DNA of 64,000 bases from an uncultured Roseibium sp. (GTDB lineage Bacteria; Pseudomonadota; Alphaproteobacteria; Rhizobiales; Stappiaceae). Position numbers and translations under genes: made by a program. Shown one piece after another: positions 35,647 to 43,677 of the stretch. The notes under the pieces were generated by a model that saw nothing but the letters and a program-made list of their open reading frames with translations, was not told the origin of the DNA and ran no database searches. The DNA is taken from NCBI RefSeq assembly GCF_963675985.1, contig NZ_OY780958.1, positions 1,798,001 through 1,862,000 of the forward strand, given 5' to 3'. Position 1 is the first letter of the stretch. Each line of letters begins with the position of its first letter.

Positions 35647-36155
35647 TGCACCACCAGAGATTCCAGAACGACTTCGCGAACCTGACCCTTGGACCGCATG
35701 CGCGCGCGCTCGTTCAGGTCTTCTCGCAGATGCTGCAGGCCGAGCGGTCCTTCGATCTGGGCGATCGTCAGGGTTCTCATATAGGCCAACATGTCTTCCT
35801 CGATATGGCTTACGACGATGTCGAAGTCTTCCTTGGCGTCTTCACTCAAAACGAGCGAAGCCTGCAGGCGCACCCAGGCGTTCTTCGGTGCGGACAGGTT
35901 GGTCACCAGCGGCTTCATCGTCTTGAGGCGGGCGTTGATCACGTAGTTCAGATTTGAGGCCGCACCCTGTCGGTTGTCCCTCTCAAGCTGAAGGACCTGG
36001 CTGCGTGTTTCGCTGACAAGGTGGGACGCAAGCATCGCACCACAGCCGACGGACAGAGCCGTCAGTACCAGGAAACCGAGAACGAAGGACGCCGTGGATG
36101 GCCGATCCGGCGCATAGGCGGCGCGGCCGGAAGGCAGCGAAACGAGATTGGGCAT
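35643..36155 (-). CDS. fliL: Flagellar basal-body-associated protein FliL
   Basis: This 170-residue protein has a short cytoplasmic N-terminus, one membrane segment (residues about 22-46), and a periplasmic stomatin-like domain (VRLQASLVLSEDAKEDFDIVVSHIEEDMLAYMRTLTIAQIEGPLGLQHLREDLNERA). FliL surrounds the stator and supports torque. Position before fliP is as in Rhizobiales. Confidence 0.9.
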   Translation of the reverse strand: MPNLVSLPSGRAAYAPDRPSTASFVLGFLVLTALSVGCGAMLASHLVSETRSQVLQLERDNRQGAASNLNYVINARLKTMKPLVTNLSAPKNAWVRLQASLVLSEDAKEDFDIVVSHIEEDMLAYMRTLTIAQIEGPLGLQHLREDLNERARMRSKGQVREVVLESLVVQ

Positions 36156-36175
36156 GGTTCAGTCTGCCTCTTTCC

Positions 36176-36877
36176 TTAGAACGGAGTAATCGCGTCGTAG
36201 ATCTGCTGGCCCCAAGCGGGCTGCTGGACCTCCGACAGGCGGCCCCGGCCTCCGTAGGAGACCCGTGCCTCTGCGATCTTGTCGTAGGGAATGGTATTGT
36301 CACTCTGGATGTCTCGAGGACGAACGATGCCGGCGATCTGCAAAATGCGCATTTCGTAGTTCACACGTATTTCCTGGGAACCGGAAATCACGAGATTGCC
36401 GTTCGGCAGCCGATCGGTGACAACGGCTGCCACGGAAAGCACGATCTGCTCGGACCGGTCGATCGAGCCCTTCCCTTTCGACGATGACCCGGAATCTCCG
36501 TTCAGGGACGCATCGCCGGACACGCTGTCACTGTCCCAGCTCGCAGACAGGTCACCACCGATCCCGATGGAGGAATCCCGGCTGCGATCGGTGGAATTGT
36601 CGAGAGATGCCTTGTCGTTGATAAAGATCCTGACGGTCAGCACGTCGCCGATCTTGCGGGCGCGCGGATCGGCAAAGAAGTTTTCCCGATTGGACACCCA
36701 AAGCGAATTGTAGTCCTTCACGCCGCCGGGAGCGAAGGTATTCAACGGATAGGCGGCTCGATTTGACTGGAGGCCGTAACCGACGGGCGTCATCGCCGGA
36801 GCCCGGCCGATATCTTCAAGCTGCCCGGCACACCCTGAAAGCAGGAGCAGTCCGCCAAGACCAAGTGCTGCGCGCAT
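36176..36877 (-). CDS. flgH: Flagellar L-ring protein FlgH
   Basis: This 233-residue lipoprotein has a lipobox LLSGC (Cys16) and the family motifs LRVRIFINDKASLDNSTDRSR-like and NLVISGSQEIRVNYEMRILQIAGIVRPRDI. It forms the outer-membrane bushing of the rod. ATG at 36877 overlaps the motE stop by one base. A TTG one codon earlier is less likely. Confidence 0.94.
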   Translation of the reverse strand: MRAALGLGGLLLLSGCAGQLEDIGRAPAMTPVGYGLQSNRAAYPLNTFAPGGVKDYNSLWVSNRENFFADPRARKIGDVLTVRIFINDKASLDNSTDRSRDSSIGIGGDLSASWDSDSVSGDASLNGDSGSSSKGKGSIDRSEQIVLSVAAVVTDRLPNGNLVISGSQEIRVNYEMRILQIAGIVRPRDIQSDNTIPYDKIAEARVSYGGRGRLSEVQQPAWGQQIYDAITPF

Positions 36878-37416
36878 CAAAAGCTCCGCTCTTTCAGAGG
36901 ATCAGAGAAACCAACCATCAGCTGGGTCAGTCGTGCGGCCTGTGCGGGCTCCATCTCGTCGAGGATTTCACTGGCGGCCCGCGGCTTGAGTTTCAACAGC
37001 ACGCCTGTCGCCGTTTCTTCGTCAGAAGTCGACAACTGGGCGGCTGCCATTTCCGGCCGCATCCGGGCGATGATCGAGACGACCTGCCCTTCGACATTTT
37101 CAAGAAGCTTTTCCCGACGCTTGACCCAGGCCTTGTATTCGGCCTCCTTGCGTTCGAGTTCTTCGGCCCGTTCACGAAGCTTGGCTTCCAGCCCGACCAG
37201 TTGCCAGGTTTGCCAGGCGATCCGGGCATCGGTGGCCTTGTCGGCAATGTTCTTGCAATAAAAACCCGCATCGGTACCCGGAAGCTGTTCGACTTTGCCC
37301 GGCTCGGGTTTCGGCTTTGGCGCCTGAGCGGTCCCAGGGACAACACCAAGAGCCGCAAAGACGCAGGTCAATGTCAGGACTGAAACCGTCCGCCGTTTTG
37401 TTCGTTTCAACACCAT
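36877..37416 (-). CDS. motE: MotC chaperone MotE
   Basis: This 179-residue periplasmic protein has a signal peptide (residues about 1-31, ending GTAQA), a coiled coil (residues about 70-115), and a C-terminal MgtE-N-like segment (LLKLKPRAASEILDEMEPAQAARLTQLM). It matches rhizobial MotE, a periplasmic chaperone for MotC, which is encoded at 20274-21485. It appears to start its own transcript: a flagellar box lies 45-66 bases upstream. Confidence 0.88.
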   Translation of the reverse strand: MVLKRTKRRTVSVLTLTCVFAALGVVPGTAQAPKPKPEPGKVEQLPGTDAGFYCKNIADKATDARIAWQTWQLVGLEAKLRERAEELERKEAEYKAWVKRREKLLENVEGQVVSIIARMRPEMAAAQLSTSDEETATGVLLKLKPRAASEILDEMEPAQAARLTQLMVGFSDPLKERSF

Positions 37417-37460
37417 CCCCGGTGTCCTTTCCTGATAGGCTTTGAATGGACATTGCAGGG

Positions 37461-37482
37461 TGTGGCTTGCCTCAAGCTTGAG
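37461..37482 (-). promoter_or_regulatory. Flagellar 11-bp direct-repeat box upstream of motE
   Basis: On the minus strand the units are CTCAAGCTTGA and GGCAAGCCACA (8 and 6 of 11). CAAGC recurs exactly 11 bases apart. It overlaps a perfect 16-bp palindrome (GCCTCAAGCTTGAGGC, 37469-37484), in the short gap between flgI and motE. Confidence 0.55.
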
Positions 37483-37502
37483 GCGAAACAGAACCGGCCG
37501 AA

Positions 37503-38603
37503 TTACTGGATAATCAGATCGGCCTGAAGCGCACCCGCGGTCTTGATCGCCTGCAGGATCGCGATGATCCCGGTCGGGCGCAGCCCGATGCGGTTCAGAC
37601 CACGGACGAGGGTCTGAAGATCGGTGCCGCCCACAATCGCGAGCTGGCCGCCGGCTTCCTGTGCATCCACCTGTGTCCGCGGCACGACGACCGTTTGGCC
37701 TCCGTCGGAGAATGGCGCGGGCTGGGACACCTGCGGCGTCTCGGTTATCCTGACCGTCAGGTTGCCATGGGTGATGGCCACGGTCGAAATCTGGACTTCC
37801 GATCCGATGACGACGGTTCCGGTCCGTTCATCGACGACTACCTTGGCCGATTGATCCGGCTTCACCCGCAGGCTTTCGATTTCGGCAATAAAACGGGTTA
37901 CGCTAACCTTTTTGGGAGGCCGCAGGTCAATCGTCCTCAAGTCCCGTTCCCGGGCAACCTTTGTTCCGTATCGCGCCATGCTGTGCTGGTTGATGGCATC
38001 GGTGATACGAACGGCCGTCTTGAAGTCCGGATTGCTCAGTTCCAGGACCAGCTTGGGAATATTCTTGAAACGAGCCGAGATATCTTTTTCGACCAGAGCA
38101 CCGTTCGGGATCCGACCGACCGTGGGAGAGCCTTTTTTGACTGTTGCCGCCTGTCCGCTTTCCGAAAAGCCGGAAACCGCCAAAGCCCCCTGGGCGACCG
38201 CATAAATCTCGCCGTCCGCGCCGAGGAGAGGCGTCGCGATCAGCGTGCCTCCGGCCAACGATGTGGCATCGCCCAAAGAAGATACGGAAACGTCGATCTC
38301 GGACCCTTTGCCGATAAATGCCGGCATTTCAGCGGTGACCACGACGGCCGCCACATTGCGGGTTCTCAGACGCGCGTCGCGAACATTCACACCCAGGCTG
38401 TCGAGCATGGATTGCAGCGATTGCTCGGTAAATGGCGAATTTCGCAGGCTGTCGCCGGATCCGTTCAGGCCGACGACGAGACCATAACCGACCAGCTGAT
38501 TGTCACGCACACCTTGTAGAGATGCGATGTCCTTGATCCGGACCAGGGCGGAGGCAGGTGCGACCCAGACAAGGGCCGTAAGAAACAGAGCTAACAGTCG
38601 CAT
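37503..38603 (-). CDS. flgI: Flagellar P-ring protein FlgI
   Basis: This 366-residue exported protein has a signal peptide (MRLLALFLTALVWVAPASA) and the family stretch RIKDIASLQGVRDNQLVGYGLVVGLNGSGD, with the C-terminal NRIGLRPTGIIAILQAIKTAGALQADL. It forms the peptidoglycan-level ring around the rod. ATG at 38603 lies 2 bases after the flgA stop. Confidence 0.96.
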   Translation of the reverse strand: MRLLALFLTALVWVAPASALVRIKDIASLQGVRDNQLVGYGLVVGLNGSGDSLRNSPFTEQSLQSMLDSLGVNVRDARLRTRNVAAVVVTAEMPAFIGKGSEIDVSVSSLGDATSLAGGTLIATPLLGADGEIYAVAQGALAVSGFSESGQAATVKKGSPTVGRIPNGALVEKDISARFKNIPKLVLELSNPDFKTAVRITDAINQHSMARYGTKVARERDLRTIDLRPPKKVSVTRFIAEIESLRVKPDQSAKVVVDERTGTVVIGSEVQISTVAITHGNLTVRITETPQVSQPAPFSDGGQTVVVPRTQVDAQEAGGQLAIVGGTDLQTLVRGLNRIGLRPTGIIAILQAIKTAGALQADLIIQ

Positions 38604-38605
38604 TA

Positions 38606-39070
38606 TCAATTTTCCGCCAGTATGGTTCCGTCCGTTTGCACCTTGCCGGTGACCACGACTCCGCTGTCCACATTGCGCACCCGCACATAGTCGCCGACAC
38701 CGCCGGACTGCAGCACTTCCACCTGCATGACGATGAAGAGCCCCTGCTCCCGGAAGACGAGCCGTCCCTGATCACCGCGATCCACCAGCGTCTGGATGCC
38801 GACCGCATTGACAGGAACCGGACGGCCCGGCAGCAGCGTGCGCCGGGCGACCATGCCTACAAGCTGGTTACGGTGGCTGATGACAGCAAATTGTTGGGTG
38901 GTCCGTTCAGGAAAGCGCCGGTCGATCAGGTTTTGCCCGGTGATTTCATGACCGGGATGAATGGTCGCCCGAGGCACCGGCAACTGGACGCTGCCCGCCA
39001 GAGGGGCTTCCAAAGAGGCCAGGACCGCAACCCAGAAGGTCAGGCAAAAGCCGGCTGATCGGAGGATCAT
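38606..39070 (-). CDS. flgA: P-ring assembly chaperone FlgA
   Basis: This 154-residue protein has a signal peptide (MILRSAGFCLTFWVAVLASLEAPLAG) and a SAF-type domain (ATIHPGHEITGQNLIDRRFPE; LVGMVARRTLLPGRPVPVNAV; GDYVRVRNVDSGVVVTGKV). It assists FlgI polymerisation in the periplasm. It lies between flgG and flgI, 23 bases after flgG. Confidence 0.93.
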   Translation of the reverse strand: MILRSAGFCLTFWVAVLASLEAPLAGSVQLPVPRATIHPGHEITGQNLIDRRFPERTTQQFAVISHRNQLVGMVARRTLLPGRPVPVNAVGIQTLVDRGDQGRLVFREQGLFIVMQVEVLQSGGVGDYVRVRNVDSGVVVTGKVQTDGTILAEN

Positions 39071-39093
39071 GACCTCATCTCCCCTTATGCGGA

Positions 39094-39882
39094 CTAACGG
39101 ATACCGTTGGTCACGGTTCCGGCCATTTCATCGGCCGCCTTGATGACCTTGGAATTCATTTCGTAACCCCGCTGGGCGGAGATCAGCGCCGTGATTTCCT
39201 TCACCGGGTCGACGTTGGAATCTTCCAGATATCCCTGGCGGATGATGCCGAAGCCCGGGTCTCCTGCTACGCCGTCCACCGGCACACCGGACGCCGGTGT
39301 TTCACGGAAGAGGTTTCCGCCGGCCGGCTCCAGACCGACGTCATTGGCGAAGTTGGACAGGTTGAGCTGGCCGAGTTCACGGGGGTCCTGCTCGCCATCG
39401 ACCTGGGCGTAGACCTGGCCCGATTCATTGACGATGACCTTGACCGTATTTTCCGGGAAGATGATGGCCGGTTCGACCGGATAGCCGTCGATGGTCACGA
39501 GACGGCCATCGGCGTTCTTGTTGAAGGAACCTGCCCGCGTATAAAGCGTTTCATCGTCGGGTCCGGTGACTTCGAACCAGCCCCGGCCGTCGATCGCGAT
39601 ATCGAGGTCGTTGCCGGTGTTGTTCAAGGTGCCCTGGACATGCAGCTTACGGATACCGGCCGTCTTCACACCAAGACCGAGCTGAGCGCCTTCCGGGACC
39701 GGATCCTCGCCGCCGCGGTTCGGCACACCCTGCAGCCGTTCTGCCTGATACAGAAGGTCGGAAAACTCCGCCTTGGCCCGCTTGAATGCGGTCGTATTCA
39801 TGTTGGCGATGTTGTTTGCGATGACTTCAACATTGAGCTGTTGGGCGCTCATGCCGGTTGCTGCGATGGCCAGGGCCTTCAT
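39094..39882 (-). CDS. flgG: Flagellar distal rod protein FlgG
   Basis: This 262-residue protein has the rod/hook N-terminus (LAIAATGMSAQQLNVEVIANNIANMNTTAFKRAKAEFSDLLYQ) and the FlgG C-terminus (VKEITALISAQRGYEMNSKVIKAADEMAGTV). It makes up most of the distal rod. It belongs to the flgB-flgC-fliE-flgG-flgA-flgI unit. Confidence 0.96.
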   Translation of the reverse strand: MKALAIAATGMSAQQLNVEVIANNIANMNTTAFKRAKAEFSDLLYQAERLQGVPNRGGEDPVPEGAQLGLGVKTAGIRKLHVQGTLNNTGNDLDIAIDGRGWFEVTGPDDETLYTRAGSFNKNADGRLVTIDGYPVEPAIIFPENTVKVIVNESGQVYAQVDGEQDPRELGQLNLSNFANDVGLEPAGGNLFRETPASGVPVDGVAGDPGFGIIRQGYLEDSNVDPVKEITALISAQRGYEMNSKVIKAADEMAGTVTNGIR

Positions 39883-39919
39883 GTCACATTCCTTTCACGT
39901 CGCTGGATCGACCGACCGG

Positions 39920-40255
39920 TCAGATCGTCATCCGGCTGATTTCCTGATAGGCGCCCACGACCTTGTCGCGGATCGCAATAGCGGTTTGCAGGCTCTGTTC
40001 GGCCGCCATAACTGCTTCAACCACCTGCTGGACGGAGGCCTGGCCGTCGACACCGGCGAGCGAAGCGGCTTCGCCATCCTTCAGCCGCTGGATCGCATCC
40101 TGGGACACCTGGGCGAGCGTATCGCCGAAGCTCACCGTCTCGCCGGCTTGCCCGGTCGCGGCCGTCTCCGGCCCTCCGTTCATGAAACGGGTTTCGGAAA
40201 CCGATTTCAGCAGGTTGTCTGTGCTGGATGTCAGGGCGGAAATCTGTTCGAGCAT
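39920..40255 (-). CDS. fliE: Hook-basal body protein FliE
   Basis: This 111-residue protein has the FliE C-terminal pattern (SLAGVDGQASVQQVVEAVMAAEQSLQTAIAIRDKVVGAYQEISRMTI). It connects the MS-ring and export gate to the rod. ATG at 40255 lies 2 bases after the flgC stop. TTG two codons earlier overlaps that stop and is less likely. Confidence 0.93.
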   Translation of the reverse strand: MLEQISALTSSTDNLLKSVSETRFMNGGPETAATGQAGETVSFGDTLAQVSQDAIQRLKDGEAASLAGVDGQASVQQVVEAVMAAEQSLQTAIAIRDKVVGAYQEISRMTI

Positions 40256-40257
40256 GA

Positions 40258-40674
40258 TCAATCCCTCAGCAAGGCAATATCGCGCATGACCATTTCGCGG
40301 GCCTGCGTCATGACTTTGAGATTGGCCTCATAGGACCGGTTGGTTTCGCGCATGTCCGCAAGTTCCATGAGGACATTGACGTTCGGCATTTTCACGTAGC
40401 CGTCTTCATCGGCTGCCGGGTGGCCCGGCTCGTATTCGACCGTGAACGGCGACTTGTCGGTGCCGATGCCCTTGACCTTGACCATCGAAGCCTGATGGGC
40501 GCGGTCGAATTCGCTTTCGAACGTGATCGTCTTGCGGGAATAGGGATCGTCGCCCGCGGTCTTTCCGGTGGAACGCGCATTGGCGAGATTTTCGGAAACG
40601 ACCCGCAGGCGCTCCGACTGGGCGCGCAAACCGCTGGAGGAAATATGCAGCGCGGCGCTGAGTGGATCAGACAT
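40258..40674 (-). CDS. flgC: Flagellar proximal rod protein FlgC
   Basis: This 138-residue protein has the rod-protein N-terminus (ALHISSSGLRAQSERLRVVSENLANARSTGKTAGDDPYSRK) and ends with NVNVLMELADMRETNRSYEANLKVMTQAREM. It is a proximal rod subunit following flgB by 20 bases. Confidence 0.95.
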   Translation of the reverse strand: MSDPLSAALHISSSGLRAQSERLRVVSENLANARSTGKTAGDDPYSRKTITFESEFDRAHQASMVKVKGIGTDKSPFTVEYEPGHPAADEDGYVKMPNVNVLMELADMRETNRSYEANLKVMTQAREMVMRDIALLRD

Positions 40675-40694
40675 TGGTCACCCCTTCAATTCGG

Positions 40695-41072
40695 TTACTT
40701 CAGGCTTGCGAGGTACATGCGGTGGAACGACTTCGCGATGCTTGTGTTCAGCGCATGATTGCGTGCCACCTCGCCCGCCTTCATCAGTTCCTGTTCGACG
40801 CTGACGGAGTTGCCGGAGTGGGTCACGAGCCAGCTGTCACCCTTCTTGACGTCGCTGGGTTCGGCCACTTCCATCACCGTCCCAAGATGTCCGGAATTGG
40901 TCGCAGCCATTGCCAGCTGGGTCTTGCTGATGACGGAGGTGAAGGGCTCGACGTCCCTGGAACGGAACCCGGGTGTATTTGAATTGGCGATGTTCTCGGC
41001 AATGGTCGCCTGCCGCACGGACAGCCAGTCATTGTTGTGAGACACCAGTTTGGTCAGAAAGACCGGTTCCAT
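40695..41072 (-). CDS. flgB: Flagellar proximal rod protein FlgB
   Basis: This 125-residue protein has the FlgB pattern WLSVRQATIAENIANSNTPGFRSRDVEPF and the C-terminal VSVEQELMKAGEVARNHALNTSIAKSFHRMYLASL. It is the first rod gene of its unit, and a flagellar box lies 45-66 bases upstream. Confidence 0.95.
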   Translation of the reverse strand: MEPVFLTKLVSHNNDWLSVRQATIAENIANSNTPGFRSRDVEPFTSVISKTQLAMAATNSGHLGTVMEVAEPSDVKKGDSWLVTHSGNSVSVEQELMKAGEVARNHALNTSIAKSFHRMYLASLK

Positions 41073-41116
41073 CGGACAACTCCAAACGAATTTTGTTCGC
41101 TTAGAGATCTAGGAGG

Positions 41117-41138
41117 CGAAGCTTGTCTGAGGCTGGCG
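41117..41138 (-). promoter_or_regulatory. Flagellar 11-bp direct-repeat box upstream of flgB
   Basis: On the minus strand the units are CGCCAGCCTCA and GACAAGCTTCG (8 and 9 of 11). TAGATC lies 5 bases downstream as a -10 candidate, the same spacing as at flaA and motA. Confidence 0.7.
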
Positions 41139-41141
41139 CGC

Positions 41142-41173
41142 AAAGAAAAAGCGGCCGGCAGAACCGACCGCTT
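41142..41173 (-). terminator. Terminator of the transporter-flotillin transcript
   Basis: The stem AAGCGG-x-CGG pairs across a CAGAA loop with CCG-x-CCGCTT (one mismatch), and the minus strand continues TTTTTCTTT. It lies 44 bases after the flotillin stop and separates that unit from flgB. Confidence 0.75.
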
Positions 41174-41216
41174 GCTTTAAAAGGCCATAGGAACGCGTCC
41201 GATGGATTTCAGATCG

Positions 41217-42827
41217 TCAGGACTTGGTCTTCCCGGTCACGCCGTTCAGACTTTCCTCGAGTGATATTCCCAGTTCCTCGCCGATCTTCTTGAGGGCCGG
41301 CAATTGCACGGCCATGTCGAGGATGGAATCGAGCGCCTGGTTGATCGCCGTCTTGTTGGCACCGCCCTCACCTGCCGAACCACCGCTGCCCGTCGGCAGG
41401 CCGGTGATATGATTGATGCGGATGGACTCGATTTTTTCCGCAGGCTTCACCATCTGCTCGACGATTTTCGGAAAGGCTTCGAGACGGGCAAGGTCGGCTT
41501 TCAACGCGACGATTTCCTTGGTGAAGACGTTTTCCGCCTCGTTCAGGGCTTTTTGGCCTTCCGCCTTCGCCGTCATTTCCGCCTTCAGGGTGGCAATGCG
41601 TAGCTTGGCGGCTTCGGCATCGGCCTTGGCGTTTTCCAGGGTCGCCTTGGCGCGGGCGACGGAGGCTTCCGCTTCCGCGTTCGCCTGAGCCACGAGCTTC
41701 TGTCCCGACACATCCGCTTCCTGCTGGGCGGCCAGAACGGCAACGTCCTTGCGCCGTTGCGCTTCGGAAAGAGCTCTGGCCGTGGCGATGGCTTCGGCCG
41801 CCTTGACCGCTTCGGCTTTGGCGAAGTCGGCCGCGGTCACCGCCTTGCTTTCCTCTTCGGTCTTCATGGCAATGGCGATAGCGCGCTCCTGTTCGGCCAT
41901 CTCCAGCGCCTGGGCCTGGGCAATTTCGGCTTCCCTAACGGCCTGTTCGCGGGCAATATCGGCAGCGCGGATTTCCTGTTCCATGCGGATACGGGCGGCG
42001 TTCACCGCGGATTCGCTTTCCGCCTTGCGTTCGGCTATTTCGGCGAGCTGGGCTGCCCGAAGCCGTTCCAGTTCCTGGACCTGCGCGATCTTCGCCTGCT
42101 GCTCTTCCAGATCGATCTGCAGTCGCCGCCGGGAGGCTTCCATCGCCGACCGATGAACGGCAACGTCGGATTCCGCATCGATTTCCGCCCGTTCCTTCTT
42201 GGACTTGGCGATCACTTCGGCCAGCTTGCGCATACCGACGGCATTGAAGGCATTGTTTTCATCCAGAGCGGAAAACGGCGTCTGATCCATTGCCGCCAGC
42301 GAAACGCTCTCGAGAGTCAAACCGTTACGCGCCAGAGGCTCTTCCAGCATGGCGGACACTTCCCGGACAAATTCGGCTCGCTTTTCGTGCAGTTCGTCCA
42401 TAGTCATGCGCGCGGCAACGGCACGCAGGGTATCGACCAGCTTGCCTTCGATGAGATCGCGGAGCTTGTCGGCACTGAAGGTGCGGTTGCCAAGCGTCTG
42501 GGACGCCCGGGCAATCGCTTCTTCGCTCGGATCGACCGACACGTAGAACGCGACCCCTACATCCACACGCATGCGGTCATTGGTGATCAGCGCCGCGTCT
42601 CCCGTACGGTTTATCTCCAGACGCAGGGTCTGCATGTTCACCCGGGAGATGTCATGAAAATAAGGCAGTACGATCGTGCCGCCGTCGATGATGACCTTTC
42701 GCCCGCCAACGCCGGTGCGCACCAGGCTGACCTCGCGGGTCGAACGCTGATAGAAGCCCGCGATCACCACCACGACGACCGCGATGACAATCGCAGCCAG
42801 GATGATGAGAGAGATAAATGTCGTCAT
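41217..42827 (-). CDS. Flotillin family protein
   Basis: This 536-residue protein has one N-terminal membrane segment (residues about 4-24), a SPFH/band-7 domain (residues about 30-205, EVSLVRTGVGGRKVIIDGGTIVLPYFH), a very long Ala/Glu-rich coiled coil (residues about 210-455), and a Gly-rich C-terminal region. Flotillins build membrane microdomains. It starts 12 bases after the SDR gene with GGGAGC upstream, so it appears to be the last gene of the transporter/dehydrogenase transcript, an unusual partner for a flotillin. Confidence 0.9.
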   Translation of the reverse strand: MTTFISLIILAAIVIAVVVVVIAGFYQRSTREVSLVRTGVGGRKVIIDGGTIVLPYFHDISRVNMQTLRLEINRTGDAALITNDRMRVDVGVAFYVSVDPSEEAIARASQTLGNRTFSADKLRDLIEGKLVDTLRAVAARMTMDELHEKRAEFVREVSAMLEEPLARNGLTLESVSLAAMDQTPFSALDENNAFNAVGMRKLAEVIAKSKKERAEIDAESDVAVHRSAMEASRRRLQIDLEEQQAKIAQVQELERLRAAQLAEIAERKAESESAVNAARIRMEQEIRAADIAREQAVREAEIAQAQALEMAEQERAIAIAMKTEEESKAVTAADFAKAEAVKAAEAIATARALSEAQRRKDVAVLAAQQEADVSGQKLVAQANAEAEASVARAKATLENAKADAEAAKLRIATLKAEMTAKAEGQKALNEAENVFTKEIVALKADLARLEAFPKIVEQMVKPAEKIESIRINHITGLPTGSGGSAGEGGANKTAINQALDSILDMAVQLPALKKIGEELGISLEESLNGVTGKTKS

Positions 42828-42839
42828 GGCGCTGCTCCC

Positions 42840-43649
42840 TCAGAGCTGATGTCTTTGGGTCAGGAAATGCGACGCCATCCCGCCATCAACGGGAATGTTC
42901 GTACCCCTGATCCAGTGTGTCATGTCGGACAACAAAAAGGCGACGACCGGCGCGATATCCTCCGCACGTCCGGGCCTTTCCGTCAGCCGGATCCCCTCCG
43001 CCCCACGCGGACCGAGCGTGTCCAGAAAGTCCTTCAGGATCGGGGTATCGACAGCAGCCGGCGAGACCGCGTTCATACGAATGCCGCGATCGCGCCAAGT
43101 CCAGCGGTTCTGCATCGTCCAGGCAATTACCGCCTCCTTGGAAAAGAAATAGCTGCGCCCACCATCATTGCCGACCTTGTGGGTCGTGATGAAATCTTCC
43201 ACGTCTTCAAAAGTAAGTGCCTCACTGGCCTTGATCGCGGGGATCGACTCCTCCCAGCCGAAGCCGGCCAGCGAGGCAAGGTTCACAATGGACGCCCCGT
43301 CGTTTAGCCTGCCGATCATGGCTTGGGTAAAGAACTTGAGACCGACAAGATTGACCTTGAGCACCTTATCCGCGGGAGCCGTCGGCGGCAGGCCGGCGAC
43401 ATTCGCAATGCCATCGATCCCCGAAGGCAAGGCGTTGACGAGTGCCTTGATCGCCATCCGGTCGGACAGGTCGGCAATATAGAGTTCGTCGACGTGGTCA
43501 TCGGTCCTGTTGATATCGACACCGATGACATCACCGCCGAGCGCCTTGACCAGCTTCGCCGTTTCCCAACCGATCCCGGATGAACAACCGGTCACGACAA
43601 TGGTCTTGTCCTGCAGCAGGCGTCCTTCGGTCCAGTCTTGATTTCCCAT
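42840..43649 (-). CDS. SDR oxidoreductase, coniferyl-alcohol dehydrogenase-like
   Basis: This 269-residue short-chain dehydrogenase has the cofactor motif TGCSSGIG (20-27), NVAG (83-86), Ser126, and the YxxxK pair Tyr167 and Lys171. The pattern GIDGIANVAGLPPTAPADKVLKVN and an insertion before the catalytic Tyr resemble CalA-type coniferyl-alcohol dehydrogenase, which oxidises aromatic alcohols to aldehydes. The start at 43649 has GAGGAAA upstream. It follows an aldehyde dehydrogenase gene by 28 bases, so an alcohol-aldehyde-acid route is plausible. Substrate is inferred. Confidence 0.82.
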   Translation of the reverse strand: MGNQDWTEGRLLQDKTIVVTGCSSGIGWETAKLVKALGGDVIGVDINRTDDHVDELYIADLSDRMAIKALVNALPSGIDGIANVAGLPPTAPADKVLKVNLVGLKFFTQAMIGRLNDGASIVNLASLAGFGWEESIPAIKASEALTFEDVEDFITTHKVGNDGGRSYFFSKEAVIAWTMQNRWTWRDRGIRMNAVSPAAVDTPILKDFLDTLGPRGAEGIRLTERPGRAEDIAPVVAFLLSDMTHWIRGTNIPVDGGMASHFLTQRHQL

Positions 43650-43677
43650 GATTTCCTCGCAATTCCTTCGTCGATCC

